Source: Alligator mississippiensis
Taxonomy: Eukaryota; Chordata; Crocodylia; Alligatoridae
Direction of reading: 5' to 3'
Assembly (NCBI RefSeq): GCF_030867095.1
Contig: NC_081828.1
Span: 7,517,501 to 7,581,500 of the forward strand
Length of the DNA stretch: 64,000 nucleotides
This document shows positions 36,341 to 48,642 of this stretch, in pieces. The notes beneath the pieces were generated by a model. It did not search any database and was not told where the DNA came from. It worked only from the letters and a program-made list of their open reading frames with translations. Within the stretch, counting starts at the first letter, position 1. Each line of letters begins with the position of its first letter. A program made the translations under genes and the position numbers.

Positions 36341-36914
36341 CAGGTAGTCCTTGAGTTAAAACGTTTTGAGTTACAATGTTTCGCACTTATTTATAAATTG
36401 ACACCCTGTTTCAACTTTATGACATCAGTTTCGACTTTACAACGCTTGATCCGATGTGACGCCGCGCCAGTGAACAAGTTTGCTGCGTCGCCGGTCTCCC
36501 TGGAGAACAGCTGTCCAAACATCCTTTGGACACTTTCTTTAAGAAAGCAGATGAGACCAGAAAAACCTGCAGCCAAGACTCCTGAGAAGACTCCAGCTGA
36601 GAACCCTTCAAAAAGTCCAACCAAAAGCCCTTCAAAATATCCAGCAAGGTCACCTCAAAGAAGTTCTTCCAAATCAAGATGATTGCTAGTTACAATATAA
36701 ATACATTAATGTAGCTATATTACTCATCTATAATTGATTGATGATCAATTTCTGGGGTATTCTTGGTGAAAATAGGGTATCGGACCTTGGTTCAGGAACC
36801 AATCCCCCATTTATACCATTTTCTTAGGAGAAAATTGGTTCCAAGTTACAGCGTTTCGACATAAGCCGTGGTTTTCAGGAACCAATTGTGTCGTAAGTCT
36901 GAGGACTGCCTGTA
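36339..36914 (+). mobile_element. Tigger/pogo-type DNA transposon remnant with TA duplication
   Basis: The body is 36341-36912 (572 bp). It begins CAGGTAGTCCTTGAGTT and ends AAGTCTGAGGACTGCCTG, inverted copies with few mismatches. TA stands at each side (36339-36340 and 36913-36914), the target duplication of the Tc1/mariner/pogo group. A CAGGCAGTCCYCGA-type terminus is typical of Tigger elements. Inside, 36540-36682 encodes a lysine/serine/proline-rich peptide with repeated KSP/KTPEK units ending at a stop, plausibly the C-terminal tail of a pogo transposase; no DDE core is seen, so this is an internally deleted copy. Confidence 0.85.
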
Positions 36915-37560
36915 CCTTTACTTCATGGTGAGCCAGGAACATTACTGATACGAGGGCCTTCTGTTCAGCCTCTCAGCAGCCCACAACATTTTCACCATCC
37001 TTTAGTAGTAGAAGCAGTCCATCCTCAACTGGACAATGAGATGGTGTAGGAAAGTCCCTTGGAAAATATGTCAGAGGACCTTTGTACCACCTGATACCAG
37101 TTCCAAGGCTGGTATTTCTAGGGTCCAGGATTCTTTACTGGTCAGAGCCTACCTCCCTAGAGACTGGTTCCAGTCATCACTGGTCTCATCCTGCAGGTCT
37201 AGATCAACCTGGCCCTGTTTGTTTAGCTTACACACTGGTCCCTTGCACCTGACTGAGAGTGCATGGCAGACTCCAGCTGACATGAATGTAGGCATCATTA
37301 TAAGCCTTTTATTCCCCAGGGAGAAGCCTCTGGGAGTTTACTTTTCGGTGTTCTCCCAGTGGTCAGATCTTCTCTGCCGTGATGAAAGAAGCCATCCAGT
37401 ATATGCAGAGGAATCCCAAGTCTCTGGTCTCAGCCATCAGTGGGCACACGAACAGGTGCTTCAGTGCAGGAGTGGAGAGTACACATCAGCAGCATTCATA
37501 TGCAATACTTCTGGTCTGCCTGGGAGGTGAGGCTCTCCAGTAACTTCCTACAAGGTACCA
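36913..37560 (+). mobile_element. DIRS reverse transcriptase, C-terminal part and beyond
   Basis: Directly after the Tigger element a plus frame reads YLYFMVSQEHY, then EGLLFSLSAAHNIFTIL, which matches the DIRS pattern KYLRFMVGxQHYQY and LPFGLSAAPRIFTK. Further on, DSLLVRAYLPRDWFQ (near 37130-37170) matches the region ARAFLPxDRFQ that follows the DIRS RT core. Stops interrupt all frames. The YLDD catalytic segment is not visible, probably deleted. The right edge is unclear; downstream sequence up to the hAT at 37626 and past it may belong to it. Confidence 0.65.
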
Positions 37561-37617
37561 AGAGCACATCAAAAATCCTTACACCACGTCCAGAGGCATC
37601 GTCTCTAGATTATAACA

Positions 37618-37835
37618 GATTAGATCAGTGGGGGCCAACCTTTTTGGCAGGTGTGCTATAAATTATCCCATGTGCTCCCCAAATGCCATTCTGATTCCCT
37701 TTTCGTGACCAATTTGCTCCCTGCCTGATTTGCTGCTCTGCTTTCTGCTCCCTGCCCTGGCTGCCCTTTCCCCTATCTGCCCTGTGCCATGCACTTGTGG
37801 TGCACATGGTACAGATTGGCCACCCTGGATTGGAT
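37618..37835 (+). mobile_element. short non-autonomous hAT transposon with 8-bp target duplication
   Basis: The body 37626-37827 (202 bp) begins CAGTGGGGGCCAACCTTTTT and ends GATTGGCCACCCTG; the ends are imperfect inverted copies. The flanks GATTAGAT (37618-37625) and GATTGGAT (37828-37835) differ at one base. The interior is rich in CTGCTC/CCCTG words with no transposase. The duplication again has TA (or its TG derivative) in the centre. Confidence 0.82.
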
Positions 37836-39292
37836 CTTAATATTACTGCAGTATTCAACATCAGCATAAAAGGGAGAGCACCAAATGTCTTCTACCCTGC
37901 CCCCTCCAAGGAGGTAATCAGCTTGTCTTCTTTTTTTCACTTGCATAGAACTAAGCCTCATGAAAAAATCCCACTGGCTTTTTATTTCCTTGGCCAAAAG
38001 ATCCACAGTGAAGCTATTTCAGCCAAGAGACTTTCCAGCTGGACACTGTACCATGTAGGAGACCACAAACATCAACCCACCGATGCAGGTCAGAGCTCAT
38101 TCAGCAAAACACCATTGACTTCGGGGACTTCCTTATGGCACATCCCTATACGGACAGCCATAAGGTGCTCCATATATTCCTTTTCCAAGTGCAGTGCCGT
38201 CATGGTAAAGCAGATGTCATGCTTCGTAAGGCCCTCACTCGTTCATTTAGGACTCGGAGGTTGTTGTCCAGGTGAGTGCACGCTCTGGAGTCGCTTGACT
38301 TGGAAGCGTGTGTATGGTTAACCACTCAAAGAAGGAAGAAGTTACTTTCAGAAGCCGATGCTCTTTGAAAGGTGTCGTCTGTATGCATATGCCGCATCCC
38401 ACCCTCCATCACCTCTTCATGAAAATCCTTTACAATCTGGGATTGTGGGGGTAAGAGACAGCAGAGGAATGAGAAGTGTGCGTTGCCCTTTATCCCTGCG
38501 CCGTGGAGCAGGAAGAGAGGCAGGGTGTGTGTTGTGGGGGTGCTGCCAAGGCCAAAAGCCCCTGAGCTCAAAAGATTGAGGCAGAAGCACACCTGATGTT
38601 TTGTTGAAGAACCTCTGACCCTCATTGGTGGGTTCATGTTAATGGTCTCATCTCAAAGAGCTCCACTATTGGAAAATGACTTGTCTTTCTGAAGGTACTC
38701 TGTATCATTTAGGCTGCTAGTACTGGGTGTCCTCATCACCACAGTAGTTGAACCCATTGCAATCATAGATGCATTCATTTTTGCACCCCTCTTTTTACAG
38801 ATGGAGAGCGGAGGCAGGGAGTAGATTAAATTACTTGACTTACCCAAAATCACTTAGTTCTGTGGCAGTGCTGGGACATGAACCCAGAATCCCAGTTCAG
38901 GGCCCTATCTATTACAGTCTCTTTCTTGCTTGGGTCATCACTTTCAAAAGTCCTAGTTAGACCCCAAAAAGCGGTGCAGTCTGTTTTGCAGAAATACCAA
39001 CCACTTACAGCCGGTGCTGAAGAGAAGTTGCTGAACGTAATCAGCAATTTATGCAGGCAAATAAGTTTCGGTATCTAAATTTCCTTTTGTTTTTCCTGTG
39101 CTTTATGCATCTAGATTTCTCCCAGGACACCTGTTTTTTTTTTCCTTCAAAATATTATTAAATGCTTTTTCAAAATGTTATTAAAAGTTGTTAAAAGTTA
39201 CCGTAGCATTCTGAGCAGTCTGGGTCCCATCTATGAAAATTAAAGTGACTTTTTTTTTTTTTTTTTTAAAGGAACTCATAATTGTTCTCTTA
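37836..39292. other. non-coding, possibly more decayed retroelement
   Basis: A plus frame at 37797-38321 (174 codons) has protein-like composition and follows the DIRS remnants, but I cannot match it to a DIRS domain. The rest shows nothing supportable apart from a T run at 39251-39267. Confidence 0.4.
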
Positions 39293-39500
39293 GGACACAT
39301 CTACACATCGTCCTGCTTTAGTACTTCCTTTGGGAAGTATGGGCAGTTCCTGTGCCATGCTCATGGCGCATGGTTAGATTTCACCACTACATCGCCATCG
39401 CAGCAAGCAGTACCAGGGGCGTAGCTGGTGACATAGCTGGCAATCACGTGTAGACCTGCACGATCGCTACGTCACCCTAGGACGACATGCAGACGTGCCC
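39293..39500. mobile_element. MITE-like element, same terminal type as 25397-25870
   Basis: GGACACATCTACACATCGTCCT at the left and AGGACGACATGCAGACGTGCCC at the right are inverted copies over about 22 nt with a few mismatches. The terminal CAYRTCTACAC word is shared with the element near 25.4 kb. The interior is CpG-containing and non-coding. No target duplication was found. Confidence 0.6.
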
Positions 39501-42500
39501 ATAAGGTCGGAGTCACAGGAACATAGAGAGGTTTCTGTTAAGGTTTCAACTCTGGTACTTTATTAGAAATTAAATTAAATGCATCTGCGCATCTAGACGA
39601 AGCAATCACCCATCTCGGCTGTCCTTTATGCCAGGTGAAGTAAGAGTTGTGACAAAAGTCCTGTGTTGGGTTTTCACTGCTGTCAAGTCCATCTTTGTCT
39701 TCACTGTCAGGTCAGTACAGGGATCAAGCTGGATCTGCTGGTGCCCTCAGAAATCCAGCGTGGCTTGTTGCTGTGGGTAGCTTGTTGGGGAAACCAGTGT
39801 AGTTCCAGGTCTTGCTGAGCAGACTCTCAAGAAAGCACTAAAAGCATACGGCTGCTGAAGATTGGCTGATAGCAGTGCTATCCCAAATAGTCTGCAGTCA
39901 GGATGCCAAAGACCGTACTGACTTTAATAGGCCCTGGAAGGACAAAGCTGTGCTGAATCGTGAGCTGCAAGCCACTCTGCACTCATAGCAGGGAGGCTGT
40001 AGCATCTCTTAGCTTACCCGCAGGTTGAGGGATTTGGCTCTTGGAGGTTTTGCTGTGGCTTGCATCCAGGCAGCAAAGAAAGGAGCTGTCCAGAGGATAC
40101 TTTGCTGTTAATGCATGGTACTGAAAATGTGCTTTCGATACCTTTCCCTGGGATCACGTCCACAGCCCGCTCTAGGTGCACCCATAGTCTCCTCCGAGAA
40201 TCTCCTGGGCTCCAGGCTCTCGCTGGCACTCCCACATAAGTACCCGCCGTGGGACTTGCCTGCACACAAACCATTGAAAACTCAGTCTGTGGCACTTGAA
40301 GTCATTGTGAGGCCTCCAAATTGCATGCATCTTTTAAGCAGGCTCTGTGACACGACACTCTGCATATGTCCCAAGAAGCTGAATTTTGGTTTCTTTAGGA
40401 GCCATAACTGGATTTCCTGGGTTTTAAGCATCTACATTTTAAACTCAGGATTACATTTAGGTAGGTTGATTTTTGTCACTGGGCTGTTTTGCTTTGTTTT
40501 CTGGGTTTTTTTGGTTCATTCTGAATCTTTGTCTGCTGGCAACATTTATTTTTCCTTTATGGGTACAGATCAGCAAAGTGACAGGATTTCCAGGGACAGT
40601 CACGGGATTGCATGCCCCTAGCACCGAGAGAAATCACAACTCACCTCCGTCACTAGCACAGCGGGGTCCACACGACCAGGGGCACAATGAGAAGCTGGGC
40701 TCTTGTGCATGCAAATTAAACAACCACGCAAAGCCCCAACCCACTTCATATCCTTATTTCCCATCTTCGGTTGGGTTTTTTTTGAGCTGAAATCAAGATT
40801 CAAATTCTCTTGAATCATTCTAGAAACCTTGACGTGTTTTTGGGTTTTGGGGGTGGGTTTGGTTTTATAACTTCATCAATGACGGAGCATCCTTGAAAGT
40901 CTCAATCTCCTGTTAGCTTTAGAGAACAACTTTCCTGAAAATCACATTGGCATTACCCCAGGCACAGCTTTTGATTGTCCTTCCTGTTTGATTTCAGAAG
41001 GTGACCAGTTACTTATTTAAACCAGCCGTTGGTTGAATAAACTATAGCATCTTATTACAGTGCCGGAGTGTGAAGCAAGTTGTTTAGATAAGGGAGTGTT
41101 AAAATGCTGCTGTTGGGTATATTTACCTTTAAAAAAAACAAACTCTATTGATTATTTTATCAGGATTATCTGATGTTGTGTTCTTCATTTTCTCTCTGAA
41201 TTCACACTTGCAAGTTTTTATTTCTTACTGGATGGATGGCTATTCCAGGTTCTGTCGTATATACGAATGTCCCCAAAATGTTACCGGGGGCTTCCAGGTT
41301 GTACATCTAGTGTGATACAGTTCAACGTCTCTATTTTACACATTCACGTTTTTCAAACTTTCTCCGAACTTTCAGCTGACTTGTAAATAATCAGGTTCTC
41401 TTGTCTCTATTTGCATGCACATATTTACATCGTTTAATTTTTCATCCCCTTCATGTTAAGTTTGCCTGTGTTATGTTGGGTTAGGGTTTTTTTTCAGTTG
41501 AATTCTCATAATACGTTTTCTGGGAAGGCAGCTGAAGCGAATGCTGACCCCTGTTAAAAAAATGTTTAGAGGTTCCCAGATGGAGAGCGCTGTCCCTAGT
41601 CCTGGGTATTACAGTTGGCAGGGGCATGTGACATCTTTCCTTAGATGCTATATTGCATAGATGCTGTATTCTTGAATTGCCGCACAAGGCAAATCTTAGT
41701 GTTTGCATTGTGTGAACCCTTTCTCTTCTCCATTGTTTGGTGTTCATTGGCGCTGTACTTCAAGCCCACCTATATGTCTCTCTCCTCCACCTCCTTACTT
41801 TGTTCCAACAAACAGCAAAATACTGTTTGGTCCTAAAATGTATCTTAATTTTATTTAGTGATAAAAGAAACATTTTTTTTTTTTTAATCTGCTTTTCTAC
41901 TCATTTGCTTGGTCCCCTGTGAAAGAATGGAAAAGGAAAATGAGGTGAAAGAAAATGTCAGGTTGTAGTTTGCAGGCAGCATCATCTAAGTGGCTTGCTA
42001 TAATCGTATTAGGGTAGAATTAAACTGAATTCTTTATTTTATGCTGTAGTGGAATAGGACTGTTCCTGATTTCCCCCCTCCCCCCCCCCCTTGCTTTGAT
42101 GATTAGTGTGAAAACTCAAACAGCATAAATGATAGAGCTCTGCAGCAGTGCACTGAGAAACTGGTGTGAAAAAGGTCTGAGTTAGAGTTTTGTGTCCTTG
42201 CACATGAAAGCTCTGGTGCTTTCCTAATAGACTGAAAATGAGACTACTGCTGCTTTATAAGAGGTCTGTTCCAACCACATTGCTCTGCAGCTTGGCAGAT
42301 GGTGGCACGTCAATGGTTTCATATTGATTGGTTGAATTTGCCTCAGGGTAACAGGAGTATGGGTCCTTAAAAATGTGCTTCATGGGTTTGTTTTTTTTCT
42401 TTTTCCCTGTTTTTTTTTTTTTAATTTAAATATTTCTCTTTAAATCAGAGGAATGGTGATAATCAAAAACCTGAGGTTACCTGGAAGTAAAATACCCTGA

Positions 42501-42910
42501 AAATAGATTCTTACCAAGACCAGCAAGCTAAGAATATTTTATTTACTAAATGATTACGTTTTAATGTTAGAGAAAGTGACACTTTTAATTAGTGCTCAAG
42601 ACATATGGTGAGTGAGAAAATAAGCTTATTTCATACAACCAGAAATTGCTGCAAATAACCTTTCTCCCATATAAGGAGGAGTGGCTTGAAACTTAATATA
42701 TTCAAGGAGGTTATGTTGTAAATCAGCACCTAATATTATAAGTCAGCACTTAACATTACTTAAAGGCCCAAGGTGGGAGGTGAGGAATACTATGGGGCGT
42801 AAGCATCGCCTTAACTCTGTTTTTTAAACTCTTCATGCAGATACCTATATATGAAAAATGCCTGATTGTTCAGACATTGCACGTGTTGCAGTTCCAATAA
42901 ATACACATGG
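39501..42910. other. non-coding sequence, nothing recognised
   Basis: AT-rich unique DNA with homopolymer runs (T near 41873-41885, C near 42077-42090, T near 42409-42421). Frames such as 40115-40621 have no known similarity. Confidence 0.45.
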
Positions 42911-42996
42911 TTATAGTTAGGTTTTTAAAAAGAAATAAAATAATGTGACCATAACCTTATAGTTAGGTGTTTTTAAAGAAATAAAATAACGTGACC
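42911..42996 (+). repeat. 46-bp-period tandem duplication
   Basis: The 40-bp word at 42911-42950 (TTATAGTTAGG ... AAATAATGTGACC) is repeated at 42957-42996 with about three differences. It is a recent-looking local duplication with no coding content. Confidence 0.85.
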
Positions 42997-45900
42997 TTTA
43001 CCCCTATGCAGAACCTTTCTGGGTCCTGCTGTCACTGAACTGGTTGCAAACGTCCATAGATTTCAGTAGGATTCACTCTCGCCCACGATAAGTTTTTTTG
43101 TGTTTTTGTCTGTCTTTCGTTCTCCCGCACACTACTGCTTTGTGGTTTAAACGTTAAAATGGTAGTTGCAAGCTCATCAGAGCAGGAGAAAGTCTTTATT
43201 ATGTGTCTGTACAGCGCCTGGCGCAGCGGAGCGTGGGTCTGTTTTGGGCTTTTGGATACTGCTAGCGTGAATGCAGTCACTTTGTGTGGTAGTAGGCATA
43301 TTCTTCACTGCAGTGATCTAAAGTAAAACAGAAGACATTTCTACATAATGTACAGAGTGATAGAAAGGTTGGACAAGCAATTTCCAACGAGTTTTCCTTA
43401 GTTGCGTTATTCCAGAAAACTGAGACTGTTATAAACCATCAAAGCCCAAGCCTAGACCAAAAATATCAAAAATCAACACGAGCACGAGGCATCACTTTGG
43501 TGATCATAACACTATTTCGGTAACTAATCTTGCATTTCACCCGGGGAAGTTGCACTTTGTTTGCTAGCAGACCCCTTCCTCCGTATTAATAATCTCTACT
43601 GAATATTATGCTTGTGTTTTCTTGAACCAGTTTATCATCCTATATGCGATATAGCCTATACCCCCTTTTCTTTGGACCGGTAGACCATTTGCACCAATAT
43701 TGTTCCTTTAATTCTGTTTCAGCCTCTGCACTGATTAAGTTCATTTTTGCTCATTGATAGGCTTATGTGTAATTTTTTAGATCCATGATTAAGATTAAAA
43801 AAAAAAAAATAATTCTCTGCTGCGAGTTGTGGGGTTTGTCGGGGTTTTGTTGGCTTTCTCAGGGGAGGAGGCGGGGACTGAAAACAATGCAAAAATTCAT
43901 TTTTACTTGCAAAACCGTGGGCTCTTTCTGTTCTGGATCACAACCGAAAGCGATTCCAAGAAAAATCTTTTAAGATGGTTACTTGAGTCGTGCACACTGC
44001 CCACCTGGTGGCTGTGGAGTGAACTGTTACTTTAAAGAATAGTTTAAACAACAGCCATGTTTGGGGCAGGCTAATCTTGCAAAGAGAGCAGTACATATAA
44101 CGGGAGTCTACTGTGTGTGTGATAAGGGGGAAATTCAGCTCACTGCCTAGATGTTTTAATGTGCGAACTCTAGGGAAATAACATATTGACTATTCTGTTG
44201 TGCGCAGGAAAATTGAAGAACCCTTTGCAGACAGAGGGCTTGCAAAGGATTCTTTCTGTTGCTCTTAAACCCAAATCTGTGGCAAGATGTTTGAAATCAG
44301 CAGGACGCTTAATGCTGCTTTGTTAAATAATGAGGTAATATTTTGTGACTTTTTTTTTTTTTTTTTCTGGGCAGCATCTGTTTTTTGGGGGGGTTTTTTC
44401 TCCTTTTTTCATATGTTTGGGAAGGATTCCGTGTAATCTTAGGAAAGTCAGAGATGATGAAAAAAATCATTCTTCAATTTTTTTTTTTTTTGCTTTTTTT
44501 TCTTTTTCTTTTCCCTTTCGATGCTTTTGGAGAATTGGGTTGTCTTTTTATTTGTGGTTTCAATCGGCTGCTGTTGCCTAGGACATGATGCCACGTAAGG
44601 CTTCTAAACTGCACAGAGTAGGTAGTTATTAACGCTGAATTGGCTTCTGGTATAGTCCATCTGGGCTCTGTACGAGAGAGCTTGCTAGCGGCTACTGATG
44701 CTAAGATACCCGCAACCTTTGGGATGTATGCATGGTGGAGAGGGGCTGAGTGATATGAGATCACTTCTTTTAAGGGAAACTGTCATTAATGAGTCAAGAA
44801 ACTGCTCATTTATGGTAAGGAGAGAGAGGGGGACAAACAATCCTGTGATTTCATTTTGATATTGGATTAGCTGTTTGAGACAAGTTTCTTTTTGTGGGGA
44901 TGGAGGCTTGCATTAAAATATCGCTTTGCTCAGAGGCTGCCTGGCTGATTCTGGAGAGCCGAGATTGAGAATTTGATGCTTTACAAATGTGTCACAACTG
45001 TGATGCGGTGGTCAGCCACTTGCACCGAAAGATGAATGGTACTATTGGAAACCCGATAATAAGGTTGACTTTTTCAACAATAGGATTCTGCCTTTGTCTT
45101 TAGAGAGAGGCCTCTGAGGACATTTGTGCATTTGGTTTTAGGATTCCTCTGAAAGATTTAGCATGTGTCCTTTTTTTTTTTCCCCCCCCCCTCTTTCGGA
45201 AAAGTGATCAATATACAAAGTACATGGATTTTTAAATTGGCAAAACAGCGAATTGTTCAGGACTACAATGTGCGATTATCGTTTTAAAAAAATGGCTGAA
45301 TCTTTTGACATGCATGACATTAATTTATAGCTAACAAAGTGCGTTGAAGTTGAAAAGAAAAAAAAAAAAGATTTCTTTAACCCTTGTTCATTTTCACTAA
45401 CCCTTGAAGAAACCTTAAGTAAAAATTTGCATTACAAATTAAAGTTTAATATTCAATGGGGTGTTTTATTTTTCCACTAGACTATATGGTAATATAGTAG
45501 CTATGCAGCATTTTGATGCTGGTGAATTCACCCTGGTAGTTCAGTTGGTGTTTGAGTTGCATAGGGCGAGTTAGGGAGCCCATCCTACAAACCATTTTAA
45601 TCTTTGCTAGCTTTTACAAAGCAACACATATTTTAAAAACTATTGGGTGGTGAGAGAAATCCTCTGCAGCCATTTGAATTGTTCATAATAGATTTAGATT
45701 GAATTCAGTGTTTTACTCCACGAGTAGAAGGGTTTGATTTCTTTTAAATGAGTTTTTTTTTTTCTGCTTGTTTGAGTTATTTATATCTACATTTTAAAGC
45801 TTAATATATTTCCTTCAGTCACTGGTATAAGCTGTGTATTTTTTCTGTGCATGCGTCTGTGCTTTAAAGAAATTTTGCAACGTGTACAGTGTCATTTGCA

Positions 45901-47503
45901 AGATTAACAAACCTGAGTTAATATTTGCATTTAAAAAGGCCTTTCCTAAAATCAGTGAGTAGATATTTGGGAACGTTTATAATATTTGAAAACCAGGTTT
46001 TGTTTCTGCAGAGAAGACCTAGGTGAGCATATGCCATGGCCCATGCTAGTGTTCTCCGCAGGTTTTCGGTTTTTTTTTTCTGTTGCACACTAGAAATGCT
46101 TACATTACACTCGAGCTTTTTAAAATATTTTCTTTTACCCGAGACCTCGGTGATAAAACAAAACGGTTAAATTCCCAGGGTTGCAAAGAATAAAAGTTGG
46201 TAGCTTTAGACTAGGTAAATTTTAATTTGAGGTTAGCTGCAAATACAGCACACCATGCCTTATTATATTGGATCCTAGGTATTAAAAAAAAAAGTCCTTA
46301 AGTGGTTTTCTCGAGGAAGAAGAGAAAAATAAATATTTCCTAATTAATGACATTTCCCCCCTCCCCAAAAAAAAAAAAAAATCCCCTCCGAGTTGCCTAT
46401 TAGTGAACTGTTCTTGTTTATCATTGGAGTTGTGTTGCTTTCTCAGAACAAGAAAAGGATGCGTGTTTCCTGTAGAGTTATAAACACCAAACGTTTATAA
46501 TTCTCTTTTTCATAAATCTAAAGAGTAATGAAGTGAGGTAGCTGGAAAAGGATAAAATACCTTTATTGTGCTTTAAATGCTCTGATAAATAATGCCCGGT
46601 ATGTTTTAGCGACACCGTTAAGTGACAGCAACGTCAAACCTACTTTTTAAAATGTATGCATTTAAAAAATCTTCCTGCTAAAAGAAAAAAAAATTTTTTT
46701 GATTATTAAAATCAATAGTACCTGAGAATAAATGCAGTTAAAATGCACATTAAAGTGCTTTTGTCATATCTTTAAGCCTAGAGGCAGATCATTAAATATG
46801 CATTTCTCCGGAAAGGAACTGTCGAGAAAGATAAGGTGGTTAAAATACTCTAGACCTCAAAGCCACACATGCAAGAGGTAAGAAGATGTAGTCATTGAAG
46901 CATGGCTGAGGTATGACACCTCCACGGCGGAGGTTTATAAACCGGAGATGTGGCCTGCAAGTGCTACTGTACTTGTGGGCTGGGGAAGAGGTAAAAATAC
47001 ATGTATGTATGTTGTTTCTTCAACTGGGCCTTAATTACTAGACACAAGCAGCAGTTCAGAAATCTGGTCTCTGTTGTTGTAGAGGTCACCAAATCATTAA
47101 CATTGTCAATCTGGCACTAGCTAATTTCAATAGCACCTGATGTTGCAACGCCTCCTTTAGTTTCCCCAGCCAATCAGATTCTGGCTTCAGCTGACAGATG
47201 GTCCCATAAATGGATGTAAAAAGGAGAAGCTGCAAGCCAATTTCAGCAAGGCTGTGTTCAGTTGTTCTTATCTACATCCTCGAATCGGGGGGCTTCAGCA
47301 CAGTGCGCTTTTTCTTTCTTTTTTTTTATTCTTTTGCCGCACAAACGTCCGCACTGTGCTTTGTGGATCTTTTTAAAAAATAAATAAATCCCTGAAACCT
47401 TAGCAAATCTTTAGAAGAGTTGAAGCCTTTCAAGACCCAATATTTGCCATTAAGAATGGTTATGGTAGGTATTAGTAGATTTCAAATATGATTATAGCAG
47501 TTT
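42997..47503. other. AT-rich, transposon-poor DNA, candidate conserved non-coding region
   Basis: I find no transposon ends in this 4.5 kb, unlike 1-40 kb. Stretches near 44880-45090, 45890-45990, 46420-46640 and 46740-46870 have mixed, non-repetitive sequence of the kind often conserved near developmental genes. Homopolymer T/C runs occur near 44350, 44479, 45171-45191 and an A run near 46367. Conservation itself cannot be judged from one sequence. Confidence 0.35.
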
Positions 47504-47523
47504 TATATATATATATATATATA
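47504..47523. repeat. (TA)n microsatellite
   Basis: About ten uninterrupted TA units. Confidence 0.95.
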
Positions 47524-48340
47524 GAGATGTAGATATATAGTTTTCCCCCAATCTGCCTCATTATCTGTTTTCACATGAGTTTAGCTTGCTGCGACTGGTT
47601 TGTTTCTACATTTTTCTTCTCTCTTTCTGTTTGTCTGTCTCTCTCATCTCTATTGCCTGCATATCCTTTAATAAAGGACGTACTTTGTCATTGTAAGGTA
47701 ATTGCGATTTCTCTCCGAATAAAGAAAAGGCTCATTTCTAATGCACGGCTGTGTGTGGCTAACTGTGAAATGCTAAAGGAAAAAAGAGGCTTCGGTGGGG
47801 TGTGTGTGTGTGCGTGTGCAAGGGGGGGGGTGTACAGTTAATTTCCACCTTGGCATGTTGGAAATACAAATGCAGAGCAGAGTCCTTGGAAAAAAGCCTC
47901 AAGACTGGTAATTTTGTTTTGGTGGACTGCGCAATAGGTATGGTAATTTTTAAGAGAGTGATTTATATGAGCTTCAGTAAATGCTGCATATTGTATTTCA
48001 AAGAGTTTCCTGTCATGACCTCATAAAAAGAGGAGGAGGCTTGTATGTGTTGCAGCGCCTAGTATATGTCGATTTTTGTTGCATCGTTGGGCAGCCGTAC
48101 TGTAAGAAGGAATGTCAGCTTTTACATAACGCTCTTTTTGCTTTTGACACCGTGAGGGGCTGTAGGGGTCCATCTTTGTAATCACAGATGGAGTGGAATG
48201 GCTTGAAAATGGTAAGTGAACGCTGAGAGCTGGTTGCAGATTTCGTACCGTTTGCGTGCCTTGTGCATTTCTTTTGTGTAGCATCGCAGCTCGGGAGTCG
48301 GGAATAAAATCCCAGATCTTTGTTTATTTTTAGGAGGATG
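47524..48340. other. non-coding with a short (GT)n run at 47801-47818
   Basis: A GT run with one GC interruption is followed by a run of nine G. No coding evidence; short frames here are driven by the repeats. Confidence 0.5.
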
Positions 48341-48362
48341 CGTGTGTGTGTGTGTGTGTGTG
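48341..48362. repeat. (TG)n microsatellite
   Basis: Eleven tandem TG/CG-type units, almost perfect. Confidence 0.95.
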
Positions 48363-48610
48363 CATGCATTTAATATACCTTAGTGTGATGGCACTTCACA
48401 CTGTTTCCATTGAACATTGCATTTCAGTCTAGCAAGGATGGTCTCTGCTGACAGTCACAATGTCATTGTACTGTGTGCCCATCGGCTCAGGCAGCAGGCG
48501 ATGCCTTTTCATTCGCATTTGTGCTCTACGAGGGGTTCATGAAATCATTGCATCTAAAAATCAAGCATTGTTTCCTTTAAGCTAGTGCAAGAGTGAAGCA
48601 GAAGGGTGTG

Positions 48611-48611
<1 letters not shown>

Positions 48612-48638
<27 letters not shown>
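48612..48638. repeat. 27-nt T homopolymer
   Basis: Uninterrupted T run. No retroelement body is recognisable next to it, so an origin as a retroposon tail is unproven. Confidence 0.9.

Positions 48639-48642
<4 letters not shown>

Noticed and set aside
43785..44035. short overlapping plus frames as exons
   Set aside because: Driven by an A-run and chance; no splice signals or known similarity.
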